A stretch of DNA of 64,000 nucleotides from Neoconidiobolus thromboides FSU 785 (GCA_025603075.1 MU626325.1:40645-104644); one strand, 5' to 3'. Numbered from the stretch's first letter, positions 1 to 12,169 are shown. Notes: generated from the sequence alone by a model not told the origin. Numbers and translations are program-made.

Positions 1-1053
1 CTTTTATTGGCTAGAATTGACCAATTATTTTAACTTGTCACTAAATTATTTGTAAAAATTCACATACAATCAAATAAAACCTTTTGACAACTTCTGAATC
101 AGAGAACAGAGAAGCTAAGGAAAACTTTAACAAAATAAAATCCTATAAAAAACAAATTCGGAAAAAATAAATGTCTATATAGAATTTCAGCTTTCTATGT
201 TAATACTATTAAATTTGCAATTTGATATGTTAATATTTGCTAAAGAAGCGTGCGATGTACATTATACTTAAACGGTCTGTAGTCATTGGATTACTAAAGC
301 TTGGGTTAAATTTCAGTTCTAACAGAAGGTTGAGAAAAAAGAAGTATGAAAAAATATTATTTTATTTCAAAAAATCCTTGCTTAGATTAAAAGGTTGTTC
401 CAAGGCCCGAGAATCTTGGAAGGAGGAGGAATGAAAAATTAAAAGCAAAGAAGAAAGGAATAAACTAATTAAATGTCTTGAGTTGAAAATATGAAATTTA
501 AGACTTGGGCTAATTTATTTCAAAACTAACTTGTGTATAGCTGCTATTTTTTAAAACTTAAAGTTTAATAAACAAATTTCTAATATAATGTAACAACTCT
601 ATTAACTCATTTTTAAAATAACTTAAGAAAAACAACTGTCCTTTTGGTACATTGATTTCTCCAGTTACTATTATTTTTTTAAAAGCTATTTCCTAAATAA
701 AGATAGATAGTATGCTATCGGCTTAAAATTTGAATTTGCAATTAATCCGATCAAAAGTCTCTTTAATCCATTTTTAAATTTAAAGTGTTTTTAATCTAAT
801 ATCATTTAATAAAGATACATTAATAATACCTTTATATTACTAATATTATTAAAAATACACTATAGGCCTTATATTGATTTTTTACTTAGTTCAATATCGA
901 AGTAAGTTGTCTGTCAGTACTACTTTAAGTGATTCAAACAAAAATAGTCATGGCTCTAGTATGTTAAATCTATAATAAGCTAAGGAATAGTAAAAAAAAT
1001 CCAATTTTATCAGATTCGATGGCTAATCATAATCTTAAACCGAAATAAAGAAG
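1..1053. other. AT-rich intergenic, no gene seen
   Basis: No ATG-initiated coding region with recognisable similarity. The 65-codon open frame at 237-434 begins at TTG and its composition looks random. The right end is the promoter of the acetyltransferase gene. Confidence 0.6.
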
Positions 1054-1060
1054 TATAAAT
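1054..1060 (+). promoter_or_regulatory. TATA box of acetyltransferase copy 1
   Basis: TATAAAT lies 70 bp before the ATG at 1130. The flanking sequence (a GGCTA-TCA-AATCTTAA pattern) is recognisable, diverged, upstream of the second copy near 36000-36040, so the promoter region was duplicated with the gene. Confidence 0.6.
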
Positions 1061-1129
1061 AGGCTATTGAATCCAACGTATTTTTTAATTAACTTTCGAA
1101 AACGATTAAATTCACAAGCTTTATTAATA

Positions 1130-1726
1130 ATGGATTTGTATATTAAAGATAAAGAAGAGTACGAGAAATTAAGCTATAAGGAAAGAATGCTCAAAGGATA
1201 CCCATATGTATGGTATGATCCAGAGATAAACGCAGAACAAAAAGTAGCCCAAGAGAAAGTATTTAAATTAAATAATTTACCACCATCAAAAGAAGAAGAA
1301 AAGAAAGAAATAATAAAGTCATTGTTTGGAAAAATAGACACTCAAGAGGCATACGTATGTACTCCTTTCACCTGTGATTTTGGGTATAATATCATTGCTC
1401 ATGGTAGATTACTTTTAAATTTCGGAGTTACTATACTAGATAGTGCTACAGTGGAATTCGGTGATGGTGTTTTGGTGGGTCCAAATGTACAAATTTATAC
1501 TGCTACTCATCCGGTTGAATCGGAATTGAGGAAACAGTTTTTATATGCTAAACCAGTCAAGATTGGTAACAATGTTTGGATTGGCGGTGGTGCTATTATC
1601 CTTCCAGGTGTCACAATTGGCGATGGTTCCACTGTTGCTGCTGGAGCCGTAGTTACTAAAGATGTACCAAAAGATGTTGTTGTTGGTGGTAGTCCGGCTA
1701 AAATTATTAAACATTTAGCCAATTAA
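1130..1726 (+). CDS. Maltose/galactoside O-acetyltransferase-like protein, copy 1
   Basis: A 198-aa single-exon protein of the hexapeptide-repeat (left-handed beta-helix) acetyltransferase family, Maa/LacA type, which moves acetyl from acetyl-CoA to a sugar hydroxyl. The N-terminal mac domain spans residues 5-65 (YPYVWYD at 25-31). Hexapeptide repeats fill about residues 80-195, ending in [14 protein letters not shown]. The catalytic His is H127 in the TATHPVE motif. The open frame runs upstream to a TTG at 1067, but the first ATG is at 1130 and aligns with the ATG of the second copy. No signal peptide, so cytosolic. The family is common in bacteria and also found in fungi. The physiological sugar cannot be told from sequence. 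It is followed 2.3 kb downstream by Argonaute, and the same order recurs inverted at 32-36 kb. Confidence 0.9.
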   Translation: MDLYIKDKEEYEKLSYKERMLKGYPYVWYDPEINAEQKVAQEKVFKLNNLPPSKEEEKKEIIKSLFGKIDTQEAYVCTPFTCDFGYNIIAHGRLLLNFGVTILDSATVEFGDGVLVGPNVQIYTATHPVESELRKQFLYAKPVKIGNNVWIGGGAIILPGVTIGDGSTVAAGAVVTKDVPKDVVVGGSPAKIIKHLAN

Positions 1727-3978
1727 TTGAATGGTCTACAGTTAAAGCTTTAATGTAGATTCAATTAATCATTATTATTGTTATATTGATATTCGTTTAT
1801 TTCAAAACTCAAATAAATTTTACATAAACCGCAAGTTTTAGTTTATTTTTGCCTTAATGTCCTATTAAATATTTCTATAGAATATAAGAACATTTTATCT
1901 ATCTCATTATATCACTATTTTGAAAATAGGCCTTCGTTATGAAATATTTTACATTCAATAAGCATTAAAATTATACTGAAAAAAAAGGGTATAGAAGCTC
2001 TTGATATACTTAATAAAGAAAGCATTTATTGACTACGCAATAATAATCTAAAATTAAACTATTATAACACTTTTCAAAAGTTAGTATAAACTTTTATTTA
2101 TAAAAAGTGGAGTATCGATTTTAAAAACAATTGTGATACTCCATCTAAAAGTGTAGATTAAAGGATTTCAGAAATTGGTTCTATGAGTTCATCGAGTATA
2201 TTTTTTTGTCTATAATAAACTCAGTAAACATCATCAATCTATCAATGGTCAATACTTTTATTTCGCATACGTTTTAAGCTTTTCGAATTCCTTTGAAAGG
2301 AGAACCGGCCAAGTGTTTTATTTGCAACTATCAAAACGTATGCCCTGAGTAGCTAGCTCAAGAGACATGAGCCATCAGTGTAAGGCTTCTGATAGAATGA
2401 AAGTGTGTTCAGTAGGTCCTTATTCCCATAATAAGCAAAGACGAAATAAAGTACATTTTACTTTTGTTCTCCAGATAGCTACTTTTAACTTGTAAGAGTG
2501 ATAGGATTAAAAAAGTAGAAGACTCATACAATAAGGTCAAACTAGAGAGTTGTAAAGCTTTAAGACTTATTCATGTTGCTCTGGGAAGGATCAATGTTTT
2601 GACAATACTTAGAGAGGACTTCATAAGTAAAAACATGTAAGTGAAGATAGGGTTATGTATTAATAGGCGTGGTTAAGATGTCTAATAGTATATGGTCATA
2701 AGAAGAGCGCGGTAGAGCACAAAGTATGTGAATAAGTTATAAAAAACATAGTAAGGATTGTGGTTTAGTTATACAGGTAGCTGATGTTTGATAAAGATGT
2801 TATATACAAATATGACTATGAATGAAATACAGTTTAAGTTTTTGCAAGCTAATAGTATTGTAAACAATAGATGTTGTAACCAAAAAGAGAACATTAGTTT
2901 ATAAAAATTATTACGGGTGTTTTGATTTTGATTATTTGTATTGTTGGCTTTCCTATATTGAGTGTTCCATTAATTGACGTTTTTTATTAAGGTAAAATAT
3001 AGGGCTTACCTATTTTTTTCGAATAAACATTAATATAAATGTTCATTTATTGTTGTTCATTACTTTATTCTAACTTTTAATTTCATATTGATATTTCTAA
3101 GTTTATAAATATTATATTAAGAAATAAACTAAAGTATTTGTTTTAAGCCAAAAATGAATTAAACTGATAAATACATAGCTGATTATCTTAAATTGGAAAT
3201 AAGCAGTGGCGTTTTTTAAAATTGGCTATTTAGCTGGTTGATTTTTTTGAAGTTTGCTGTTTAAAAAATTGATGATTTGATTTGCATTGAGATTTATAAT
3301 GTTAAACTAGAAGATTATTTATAAATAAATGTAATCTAGTATGCTACTATTCTGATTATTATCATTGCTAGTGTATTTTTCATATGTTGGTAATGTTAAA
3401 TTGTAACTAATTAAAAACATTTTAGAATAGTATATAAAGTATATAAAACATACAATTTTGAAATCAAAGAAAGCTAAAATGTTTAAGAATTTTTGTTTTC
3501 ATATTAATAGTAAAAAGCAATTTATCAGTAAACTTATGATAAGTTAAGGAAAAACTGGTTTAAGTCAATTTACAAACTATATTTTATTAAAATGTGGCAA
3601 AAACTATTAATTTAATTTTGGTTTAATTTTATTAAATTTTAAGCCCGGTTTTTATTAAGCTGTCTTCTATTTTCAATTTGAGATGAACCAGTTGTATCAA
3701 AATTAAAACGTAATTAGCCTATTAAAAAAACTAATGAAGTGATAAGTACTACTGTAACAGTTCTATATAATCTGTTTTGTTGGTATATTTAGTGTCATTG
3801 TTTTATTTTAATTTTTTTAAGCCTGATTTAGCTAAATTTAACTAAATACAAAATTGTACAAGAACTAAAACAAGCTGTATTATGTAGCCTAAAAATAATT
3901 TATCAAAAAACCTATTAAAACAATTAAGGAAAAATCATCAATTTTTTTTGATTATTTTCGAAAAGATTCTAAAGTAAA
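1727..3978. other. Intergenic with a less AT-rich relic at 2160-2930
   Basis: No intact gene. The segment 2160-2930 is visibly less AT-rich than its surroundings. Read on the minus strand it gives long frames broken by stops, which suggests an eroded coding sequence or a non-coding transcript. It holds a perfect 11-bp inverted repeat (listed separately). The rest is AT-rich with no signal. Confidence 0.4.
2265..2343. repeat. Perfect 11-bp inverted repeat (hairpin or TIR remnant)
   Basis: GCATACGTTTT at 2265-2275 is exactly reverse-complemented by AAAACGTATGC at 2333-2343. The 57 bases between them contain a smaller CCTTT/AAAGG stem at about 2291-2301. It could be an RNA hairpin or the ends of a small eroded element. 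Confidence 0.4.
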
Positions 3979-4073
3979 GGTAAGCATCATATTTTAGATA
4001 ACAAATAAAGAATATAATATACATTTATCAGTCTTCACATATTATTTTATTTAACATTAACACTATATTTTAG
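3979..4073 (+). other. Probable 5' UTR intron of Argonaute
   Basis: AAAG/GTAAGC at 3975-3984 and a TTAAC-like branch site followed by ATATTTTAG/ATG at the start codon form a plausible 95-nt intron. No ATG in frame was found upstream of it, so it would be non-coding. Transcript data would settle it. Confidence 0.4.
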
Positions 4074-6661
4074 ATGTTTGATCTCGTGTCAAAAACTTCC
4101 CAAGAATCGGAATTCTTTTGTATTAGACCAGGTCATGGACGAGTAGGAACTAGATTAAAAGTAAGAAGTAATTTCTTTGAGATTAAAAGTTTTACCAGAA
4201 ACACTGTGTTCCATTATGATCTTTCCTTTTCTGTGGATGCCCCTCCCAAGCTAGTTAAGAAGTTATATGATGAATTGTTAAGATCCTATGGTCCAAGTCA
4301 TTTTGGAAAGAAGCCCATCTTTGATGGTAGAAGAAATTTATTTTCAGCCGAGCCCTTAACATTTGGGGACTCGACTAGTATGGAGGTAAGATATTTAATA
4401 GATATGGTATTGCTTAATACATTATTTAGATTATTCTTCCTGAAGATAATAAAAATAAAACAAGGGCCCCTCAACCATTTACAGTTTTTATAAAGAAAGT
4501 TAGGATAGTGAAAATGGAAGAACTTCACGAGTATTTGAAAGGAAATACTCCATTAACACCTAATTGTTTAGTAGCAGTCATGGCTTTAGAATTAGCATTC
4601 CGTTACAAGCCATCGACCATGTTTACTACTGTAGGAAGATCTATTTTTACACCAGAAAATTCAAGGGCAATCTATGGAGGTTTGGAGGTTTGGCAAGGGT
4701 ATTTTCAGAGCTGTAAGCCTAGTATTCGAAAAATGCTACTCAATATAGATACAACCGCCACGTGCTTTTATCAACCTATATCATTGGTTGATTTCATAGT
4801 TAAATTATTGGATAGACGTGACCCCAGAGATTTCCAGTATGGCATACAAGAAAGAGATATGCAGAAAATCACTAAAGCCTTAATAGGCCTCGCAATAACT
4901 AGTACCCATAGAGACGCTAAGCGACCATTTAAGATTCAAGGCATCTCTCAATATGCAGCTGACAATGACTATTTTAAAGAAGCAGAATCAGGAAATGAAA
5001 TCTCAGTTGCCCAATATTTCCAAAATAAGTATAGGCTTCGCCTTCATTTTCCATTTTTTCCATGCATAATTGTCAGCAAGAAAGGTAACAAATTACCTTT
5101 AGAGGTTTGCAAAATCATGCCAGGACAAAGATATATGAAAAAGTTAAATGAAAGGCAAACCTCTGATATGATCAAGCTTACTTGCCAGCGACCAAATGAA
5201 AGAGCCAACAAAATTAATGAGAGTATGAAAATTTTGAAACACGATCAAAATGAATTTTTAGATGACTTTAAAATCTCACTTTCAAACGAAATGATCAATC
5301 TTGATGCGCGAGTTTTACCAGGTCCTAGAATTAATTATCATCCTCATAGTAATGAGAATCCAACCCTTACACCAGGTAATGGTTCTTGGAATATGAGGGG
5401 CTTAAAAGTAGTTCAAGGAGCCCAGTTAATTTCTTGGAGTGTTGTAGCCTTTGTCAACCCATATGAAGTTTCTGAAAGAGATATTCAGAGATTTGTTAGA
5501 GAGTTTGTAAGTACTTGTCAAGATACAGGAATGGACATTCCGTCGAAGCACCCTCCTCCAATTGGCTATGTTAATCCTCAAGGCAATATTGAAAATTCAT
5601 TACGTGAAAGGTGGCTTCTCACTGGTAACACATACCAAATGGAGCCCCAGTTAATTCTTTTTATATTGCCTAATACTGGAACCCCATTATATGCTGAGGT
5701 AAAAAGAGTCTGTGATACAGTTATTGGTGTAAGTTCACAATGTGTACAACTAAATTACGTTAAGAAGTGCAATAGACAATACTGTGCCAATGTTTGTCTC
5801 AAAGTGAATGTAAAACTCGGTGGAGTAAATAACTATCTTAGCCCAGAAGATGTGCCATTTGTCTCTTCTGTTCCTACTATAATTGTTGGGGCTGACGTGA
5901 CACATCCTGGCCCAGGTGATGGAGCTCGTCCATCTATTGCTACTTTAGTGGGTTCGGTTGATGCTAAAGTAGCCAGGTACTGTGCATCAGTAAGAGTGCA
6001 AGCAGGTAGGTCAGAGATTATTGCTGATCTTGCTGGTATGTTTGTAGAAATTCTTAGGAATTTTTATAAACAATGTGGACAAAAGCCACGAAGGATCTTG
6101 TTCTACAGAGATGGAATAAGCGATGGACAGTTTGCTTCGGTGCTTAAATCTGAATTAGAAGCAATTAGAACTGCTTGTTCAAGACTTGAGGCTGGTTATT
6201 TGCCAGCAATAACCTTTGTTGTGGTAAAGAAAAGGCATCATGCCCGCTTTTTTCCAATCAACAGTAGAGATGCTGATAGATCAGGTAATCTCCATCCAGG
6301 TACAGTAGTTGATCAAGGTGTCACTCATCCCAAAGAATTTGATTTCTTTTTACAGTCCCATGCTGGTCTTATAGGGACTTCTCGCCCAGCCCATTACTAT
6401 GTCTTGCATGATGAGAATAGGTTTACAAGTGATGGTTTACAAATGCTAACCAATAATCTTTGCTACCTATTCTCTCGTTGCACCAAATCGGTGTCTATCG
6501 TTCCACCAATTTATTATGCTCACTTAGTTGCAGCGAGAGCTCGATTTCACTCCAGATCTGGTGCATGGAGTGATATCGAGTCCGAAGCATCACAAAAAGG
6601 TGACATCTCATCTTATGGGAATGTCAAAAAAAACATTAGCAATCAGATGTATTTTGTTTAA
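4074..6661 (+). CDS. AGO: Argonaute, slicer-competent (two coding exons)
   Basis: Exons 4074-4385 and 4430-6661 join at phase 0 across a 44-nt intron (GTAAGA...TTTAG), giving 847 aa. Order: N domain (about 1-165), ArgoL1 (about 170-220, VGRSIFTPE), PAZ (about 222-345), Mid (about 430-560), PIWI (about 560-830), and the conserved C-terminal end MYFV. The slicer tetrad is complete: D593 (GADVTHP), E633 (AGRSEI), D665 (YRDGISDGQF) and H802 (YYAHLVAARARFH), spaced almost as in human AGO2. It binds small RNAs and should cleave matching targets in RNA interference. The ATG directly follows TTTTAG, and GTAAGC occurs at 3979, so a 5' UTR intron (3979-4073) is likely. A decayed paralogue lies inverted at 32.4-33.6 kb. 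The GTG at 4508 is not a start; it lies inside exon 2. Confidence 0.95.
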
Positions 6662-8039
6662 TTGTGATCTTTATTGCAATTGTATATAGTTACTGCTATT
6701 TCGAAATGCTATTGTTTAATATTTATTTCCTTTTAAAATTTTGTAGCTTTTAAGTACCATTATCCTAGTTTTTTTATTACTACTTATCCTTGTTTTATTT
6801 CAATTTGCGCTAATAAAGTAAAATTTAAGTATTAATGTTATTTGTTCTTATATTTATATTATTTTAAGTTATAAAATAGAATTTTGTAAATTAATACATA
6901 ATTTTGTCATGATTTTATCTGAGTTGATTATAAACAAGTCTATCTTTAGTAACTGATAGCATTTGAGTTTGGTATTTCTTATCAAGTTAATGATGGAAAG
7001 ATTAAGCGTATACATGGTTCTTCATAACCCCACAATGCACTTCAATTAATATATAAATGTTACTAATATCAAACAATAACTTCAAACCAATCTTTAAAAT
7101 ATCAACTCACATCAAATTTATCATCTGAAATACATCTAGTAAAAGTCAAAAAAATGCACATTGAAAAGCAACTTTAAAACTATGTAATTAGTACCAGATG
7201 GAACAAGTGATAGTTACATTTATCATGAATAAATTTGGAATTGCCTTTACACACTCTTTAAACTTTTGTTAATTTGGTGCTATCGAAGCAGTCAATAACC
7301 ATTAAGCAATATTATAGCTGATGCAGAAGCATTGAATAAGTAGTTAATTTTATACTGTCGAAAATTAATATAATAATTCAAGTTATTATTAACTTTTAAA
7401 TTATAGAATGGTACATTCAATAAGTTTATCTTAATTTATACAATTTAGAAAGTCCTTCGATATCTATGAGCTCTTAAGTTTGATCTTTTTTAGATACAAA
7501 ATACCTATGATTAATTGTTATTTCTATTTCCACTTTAAGTGCCCTTTATTCCTTTTTCTTTCTTCTCCTATATATTTTAATATACCTCGCCTTTAACATC
7601 TTATTTTTTTTCTAAACTCATCGTCTTTACGTTACCTAATAAAATAGGTGGGACTGTTTTAACAAAATAAAATACTACTTTTAAAAAGATAAAATAAGAA
7701 AAAGTATTTTTAAATTCTTATATTTTATTAGAAAATTATCAATATCATTTAATATTCTTGTTCTTCATGTAACTACGGATACTTGATTTGCGTTTAAATT
7801 AAATATTTCCAGCAATATTAATAATCTCTTGAATCTGATTAGTATCATTAAATACGTGAGTTTGAACCAAAACTCACATTCTTGATTCATTTTAAAAATA
7901 AGTAACTATATTTGATATAAATATACCATGACTATAATTTCCAAGTAACATATAACCACAAAGTTGTCTTATACCATGCTTCGAAACAACATCGAAACTA
8001 TTTGCTTACATTTTATAACTATAATTGATTGATTATGAC

Positions 8040-8290
8040 GTTAAACTTTGATAGTAGTATTAGGTAATCCTTTAATTCTTTTAACGCCGTTTAATACTAT
8101 ATATCCTGGATAAATTATACGTAATAGGTGGTCAATAAAGCATCGATGGTTTTAATCTTTACCGCTTCTTCTTAATACAACATTTGCTAAACGTATTACG
8201 TGAGATCGTTAAGCGCCTAATATTGCTCTATTAGGTACACTTTAAAGCCCTGGGTCCATTGTTTCTGTTGTACTAAAGTTATAGGGCTGT
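8040..8290 (-). pseudogene. Eroded coding relic, possibly transposase-derived
   Basis: On the minus strand this stretch reads as protein-like segments (RSHVIRLANVVLRRSGKD, then RRCFIDHLLRIIYPGYIVLNG after a small correction) separated by stops. The RRCF...PG...G pattern faintly recalls the catalytic region of ISXO2/Merlin-type transposases. The resemblance is too weak to assign. Base composition is richer in G and C than the flanks. Confidence 0.25.
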
Positions 8291-8431
8291 ATTTAACGTT
8301 TATAGATTAATGAAAACTTTTAAAAGTTCAAACAAAGAATATGAAAAAGAATCAACTTATGGACTTCAGATAGCATTTTCTATGACTTAATATTTTTCAT
8401 GTTTTTCTTAAATATAAAAGTATAAAATAAC

Positions 8432-8534
8432 ATTGGGGATGTATTTTTATGTTTAAGAATTTTATTAATAATTTTTCCGCTCAAATAGTGCTTAGAGGAT
8501 GGAAAAAGTAATGAAGCCAAAAAAAACATCCCTA
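8432..8534 (+). mobile_element. MITE-A copy 1
   Basis: Terminal TTGGGGATGTATTTTT and AAAACATCCCTAT with the family core (TTTTTCCGCTCAAATAGTGC). Forward orientation; half of a head-to-head pair with copy 2. Confidence 0.85.
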
Positions 8535-8562
8535 TTAAAAAAATAATAATTTAATTTATAGA

Positions 8563-8669
8563 ATATGGGAGTGTTTTTTTTGACTTCATTATTTTTTCCA
8601 TTTTTTAAGCGCTATTTGAGTGGAAAATTTGTTGGTAAAATTCTTAAATACAAAAATACATCCCCATAT
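8563..8669 (-). mobile_element. MITE-A copy 2
   Basis: Reverse orientation, starting ATATGGGAGTGTTTTT and ending TACATCCCCATAT. Only 28 bp separate it from copy 1, so the two form a long imperfect inverted repeat. Confidence 0.85.
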
Positions 8670-9721
8670 AATTATTAATTCTCAAGCTTAAGTTGATTTT
8701 TTTTGATTTACTAATTTAAGCATAAGTAGAAATTTTACTTGGAATAATTCCTCACAGATAAATATTATTGCTGTTTTCTTTTTTATAGTAAAAATTATCA
8801 AAAACATACTTTAAATAAATGAATAATGACTTGAATGTCTTCCTATTTCATTATCTATAGTATTTGAATCTACCCAGGTTAAAAATTTGGTTTGATTTGA
8901 TTTACAATAAAACAATAATAAAGTACCTTCGATTTCATCAGTATAATTTCCAAATATAAAATAAAAAGGCTTATTTAATCAACCTTGGATATCATTGGAG
9001 ATATTTAATGTAAATAATTGTTGGTAAATTTTCAGTTTTATGCAGTATGAAAAATGGTCAAAATAATAATATTAAAAGAATCATTACATGTATGGTAGCT
9101 TGATAAATAATATATTGTAATGTTTCGACCATTACTATCTTTTCTATGTTAAAATTTGGTAAAATAATTTTTGTTTATATTTACACTAAGAATGTTAGCA
9201 TCATCTTAAAATGGGTTCCCTAACTGGTAACATTAGCTGACTTAGAGATACCTTCAACTAAACAACCCATCTAAAGCAGAAGCAGCAGTCAATCTTTGAT
9301 TTATAAATGTCGAGTTGTCACAATAAAACATAGATAGAAGAATAACTAAATATAGTTTAATTTCTATCAGCTTTTAAAAAGTTGATCTTCCTTAAGAAAT
9401 TTTTACATCTTAATACACTTTAAATAAAACAACTTTTTGTTGTTGGTAATATTATAGTAATGCTAATTAAAAGTCAAATAACATACTATTTTTTTACTTA
9501 GTTTATGATAACTTAATGTTTGTTTTTTAATAACATTTATTATCATAAATTATTGAATTAAAAGAATAATTTTAAAACAAAATGCTAGACTTACAACATT
9601 AATCAAGTAAAAAAGAATGATTACAAGAATCATATTTGATTAGGAATACAAATGTATCTTTGAAGTTTTCTAAAAAAATGTCTTTTGTTAAGTAGCTAAA
9701 TATTAAACAAAAAACTGCATA

Positions 9722-9847
9722 TATGTGAGGGCCTCTTTTTTCAATTTTTTTGTTCACATTTCAGTGTGTTTAAAGTTTAATTATTCATCCCTTGAAAAAA
9801 AGAATACTCCAATTTCTAAGATTTTTTAATAAATTAGGTCCTCACAT
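9722..9847. mobile_element. Second TIR element (MITE-B), TA-flanked
   Basis: TA-TGTGAGGGCCT at the left and AGGTCCTCACA-TA at the right form an 11-bp TIR with one mismatch, flanked by TA on both sides, around about 120 bp of AT-rich non-coding sequence. It shares no core sequence with MITE-A. Only one copy was noticed here. Confidence 0.6.
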
Positions 9848-10829
9848 AAATAATCTTTTAAATCAAATTTAGGATTTTTTGATAATTATTATCTCAGTAC
9901 TAGAATTAAGCTACTTTTAAAACTAGAAACGTCAAATAGAAGGTGATATTATTAAGAACCATCTACAGTAGTATCGACAAACTCGGATATCAGATAATCA
10001 TTTATTAATTCTCTCTACAATGCCTTAATTTGACTTTGAAAAACCCTGTTACAAAAATAGTTTATTTAATTATTAAAATAGTAATACTTCTTAACTATAT
10101 GATCTTATTCCTATTTAAAACTAAAGTTTTAATTCAGTTGTGTAAGGTGCACAATTAATCATTTTATTCACTAATGCTACATGATATATAGTATTATAAA
10201 ACAGTAAAAGGATATTGAATTTGTTATAATTTAATTATTTTATTTAAATGCTTAAGTATAAATATTTATCAATGTCCATTATTTTATAAGTCGCCATCTA
10301 TAACAATATTACAAAAATACACCACTCTTTTAATATTGTAAAATGAGGTATAGTTAAGTGGTATCATTCATCTTTTAGATATGCTGCTTTTTTTTCTATT
10401 TTGACGAGATCACAATTCTCTATAACTAACTCGTGAGATAAATCATGCGGGTATTAATTTTTTTTAATGAAGAATTTAAAGAATTGATGATGATACTTAT
10501 TAACTTTAATTGTCATAAAATAGAATCTAAAATTAGAGTATAAAATTTTAAAAAAGTTGCAACGTAACGTTAATAAGTTTAGTATAGGGCTTAGACTATC
10601 AAAAAGATCTATTTAGCAATGAATTTTAACCTTATGCCTCTTTTGATCATTCATTACTATCATTAACCTATATCATTTGAACAATAAATAAAATAAAATA
10701 ATTCCTTGAATATTTTTAGTCAGCTAAATAAGCAAATGATTATCAGATGTTAATTGACTACTAATTAGTATCTTTACTTAATAAGCGTAAATGATTATTT
10801 AGTTACCAGTACTAAAATAAAAAAATAAG

Positions 10830-10836
10830 TATAAAT
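10830..10836 (+). promoter_or_regulatory. TATA box of carboxypeptidase gene
   Basis: TATAAAT 41 bp before the ATG at 10871. Confidence 0.65.
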
Positions 10837-10870
10837 AGCACGAAATAATACCAAACTTCAATATCAAAAA

Positions 10871-12094
10871 ATGAAATTTGATTTATCTTTACTTACTTTA
10901 CTTGCACTTACAGCTCCTGCTATTTCCGAAAAAGTTGATTACACTGGTCATAAACTTTATCGTTTTGATGTGACCAATGATGCCGAACTTGCTACCGTCA
11001 AAGACTTTGTCAAAAACTCCAAAATTGATAATTGGAATGCCTTACGTGTTGGTAAGGTAGATCTTCATTTTACCCCAGAACAAAGTAAACATATCAAAGA
11101 AGCTTTACCATTAAAATATGAGGTGTTAAGTGAAAATATTCAAGAGCTTTTTGAACGAGAAAATGCAACTTCTCGTGCTGCCGGTTTTGTTGATAGTTAT
11201 CATTCTATTAGTGAAATTAATTCTTGGTTAGATACTATTGCTTCTAGTTCCGGCGGTGCTGCCACTGTTTCCTCTATCGGTACTACCTATGAAGGGCGCC
11301 CAATTAAAGCTATTACTTTCCGTAAACCAAATTCTTCACCAAAAAAGAGCATTGTTTACCACGGTGGTATTCATGCTCGTGAATGGATTTCACCAGCTAC
11401 TTTAGTTACCCTAATTGATAGCTTCTCAAAATACAGCTCTGATGCTGAAATTTCTAGTCTTTTAGATACTTTTGAATATACATTTATTCCCGTTGTTAAC
11501 GTTGATGGTTATGAATATACCAGAAATGGAGATCGCTTATGGCGTAAAAATCGTCAACCAAATGGCGGTAATCAATGTATTGGTACGGATACCAATCGTA
11601 ATTGGGGTTATCAATGGCAAGGATCATCGGATGTATGCGGTGAGGCTTATCCAGGACCAAGAGCTTTTTCAGCACCTGAACCAAAAGCAGTAGCTGATTT
11701 TATTACTAGAAAAGGCAATGTAGTTAGTTATATTGATTTCCATTCTTATGGTCAATTGTTTATGTCACCTTATGGCTTTACTTGCAACCAAAATCCAGCG
11801 GATTTTGCTGCTCAAGATGCTGCTGCTAAACAAGCCAATGCTGCTTTAAGAGCGGTTAATGGTCGTAGTTATAAACAAGGTACTATTTGTAAAACTATTT
11901 ATCAAGCTTACGGTTCTTCTGTTGATTGGGCTTATAGTGTTGCTAAAGTTAAATATCCATTTGCTATTGAATTACCCGATACTGGTGCTTATGGCTTTGC
12001 CCTTCCTGCCTCTTATATTCCTTCTACTGGTCAAGAAATTTTAGCTGCTGTTAAATCGCTTGGTAAATATATCAAGGCTAAAGAAGGTCTTTAA
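10871..12094 (+). CDS. Secreted metallocarboxypeptidase, M14A (carboxypeptidase A/B-like) zymogen
   Basis: A single-exon 407-aa preproenzyme. The signal peptide is residues 1-19 (MKFDLSLLTLLALTAPAIS), followed by an activation propeptide (about 20-100) and the M14 catalytic domain from about 105 to the end. Zinc ligands are H168 and E171 (GIHAREW) and H291 (DFHSYGQ). The C-terminal carboxylate-binding pair is N242-R243 (TNRNWG), and the general base is E367 (IELPDTGAYGF). It should remove C-terminal residues from peptides outside the cell; the S1' specificity residue was not assigned. Length fits the family. It stands alone between repeat-rich flanks, with a clear TATA box and no introns, unlike the genes at 13-28 kb. 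Confidence 0.95.
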   Translation: MKFDLSLLTLLALTAPAISEKVDYTGHKLYRFDVTNDAELATVKDFVKNSKIDNWNALRVGKVDLHFTPEQSKHIKEALPLKYEVLSENIQELFERENATSRAAGFVDSYHSISEINSWLDTIASSSGGAATVSSIGTTYEGRPIKAITFRKPNSSPKKSIVYHGGIHAREWISPATLVTLIDSFSKYSSDAEISSLLDTFEYTFIPVVNVDGYEYTRNGDRLWRKNRQPNGGNQCIGTDTNRNWGYQWQGSSDVCGEAYPGPRAFSAPEPKAVADFITRKGNVVSYIDFHSYGQLFMSPYGFTCNQNPADFAAQDAAAKQANAALRAVNGRSYKQGTICKTIYQAYGSSVDWAYSVAKVKYPFAIELPDTGAYGFALPASYIPSTGQEILAAVKSLGKYIKAKEGL

Positions 12095-12169
12095 TTATTA
12101 TTTTGTTTTGACTAATAAATGAAGTTGTATATAATTTATTGAGTTTTAGTAATGTTGATTATTTAACTT

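Larger units (their letters stand above)
6662..10829. other. Long AT-rich intergenic region with mobile-element remains
   Basis: No intact gene. It holds an inverted pair of MITEs (8432-8669), a different TIR element (9722-9847), and around 8040-8290 a less AT-rich minus-strand stretch whose frame is interrupted by stops and looks like an old coding relic. Confidence 0.5.

Noticed and set aside
237-434. 65-codon plus-strand ORF
   Set aside because: Starts at TTG, no homology, no promoter signal, AT-driven composition.
1507-1722. Minus-strand ORF inside acetyltransferase copy 1
   Set aside because: Antisense shadow; the same shadow occurs opposite copy 2.
4508-6661. Argonaute beginning at the GTG at 4508
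   Set aside because: The reading frame continues upstream through exon 2 to a splice acceptor and on to exon 1, which encodes the conserved N domain.
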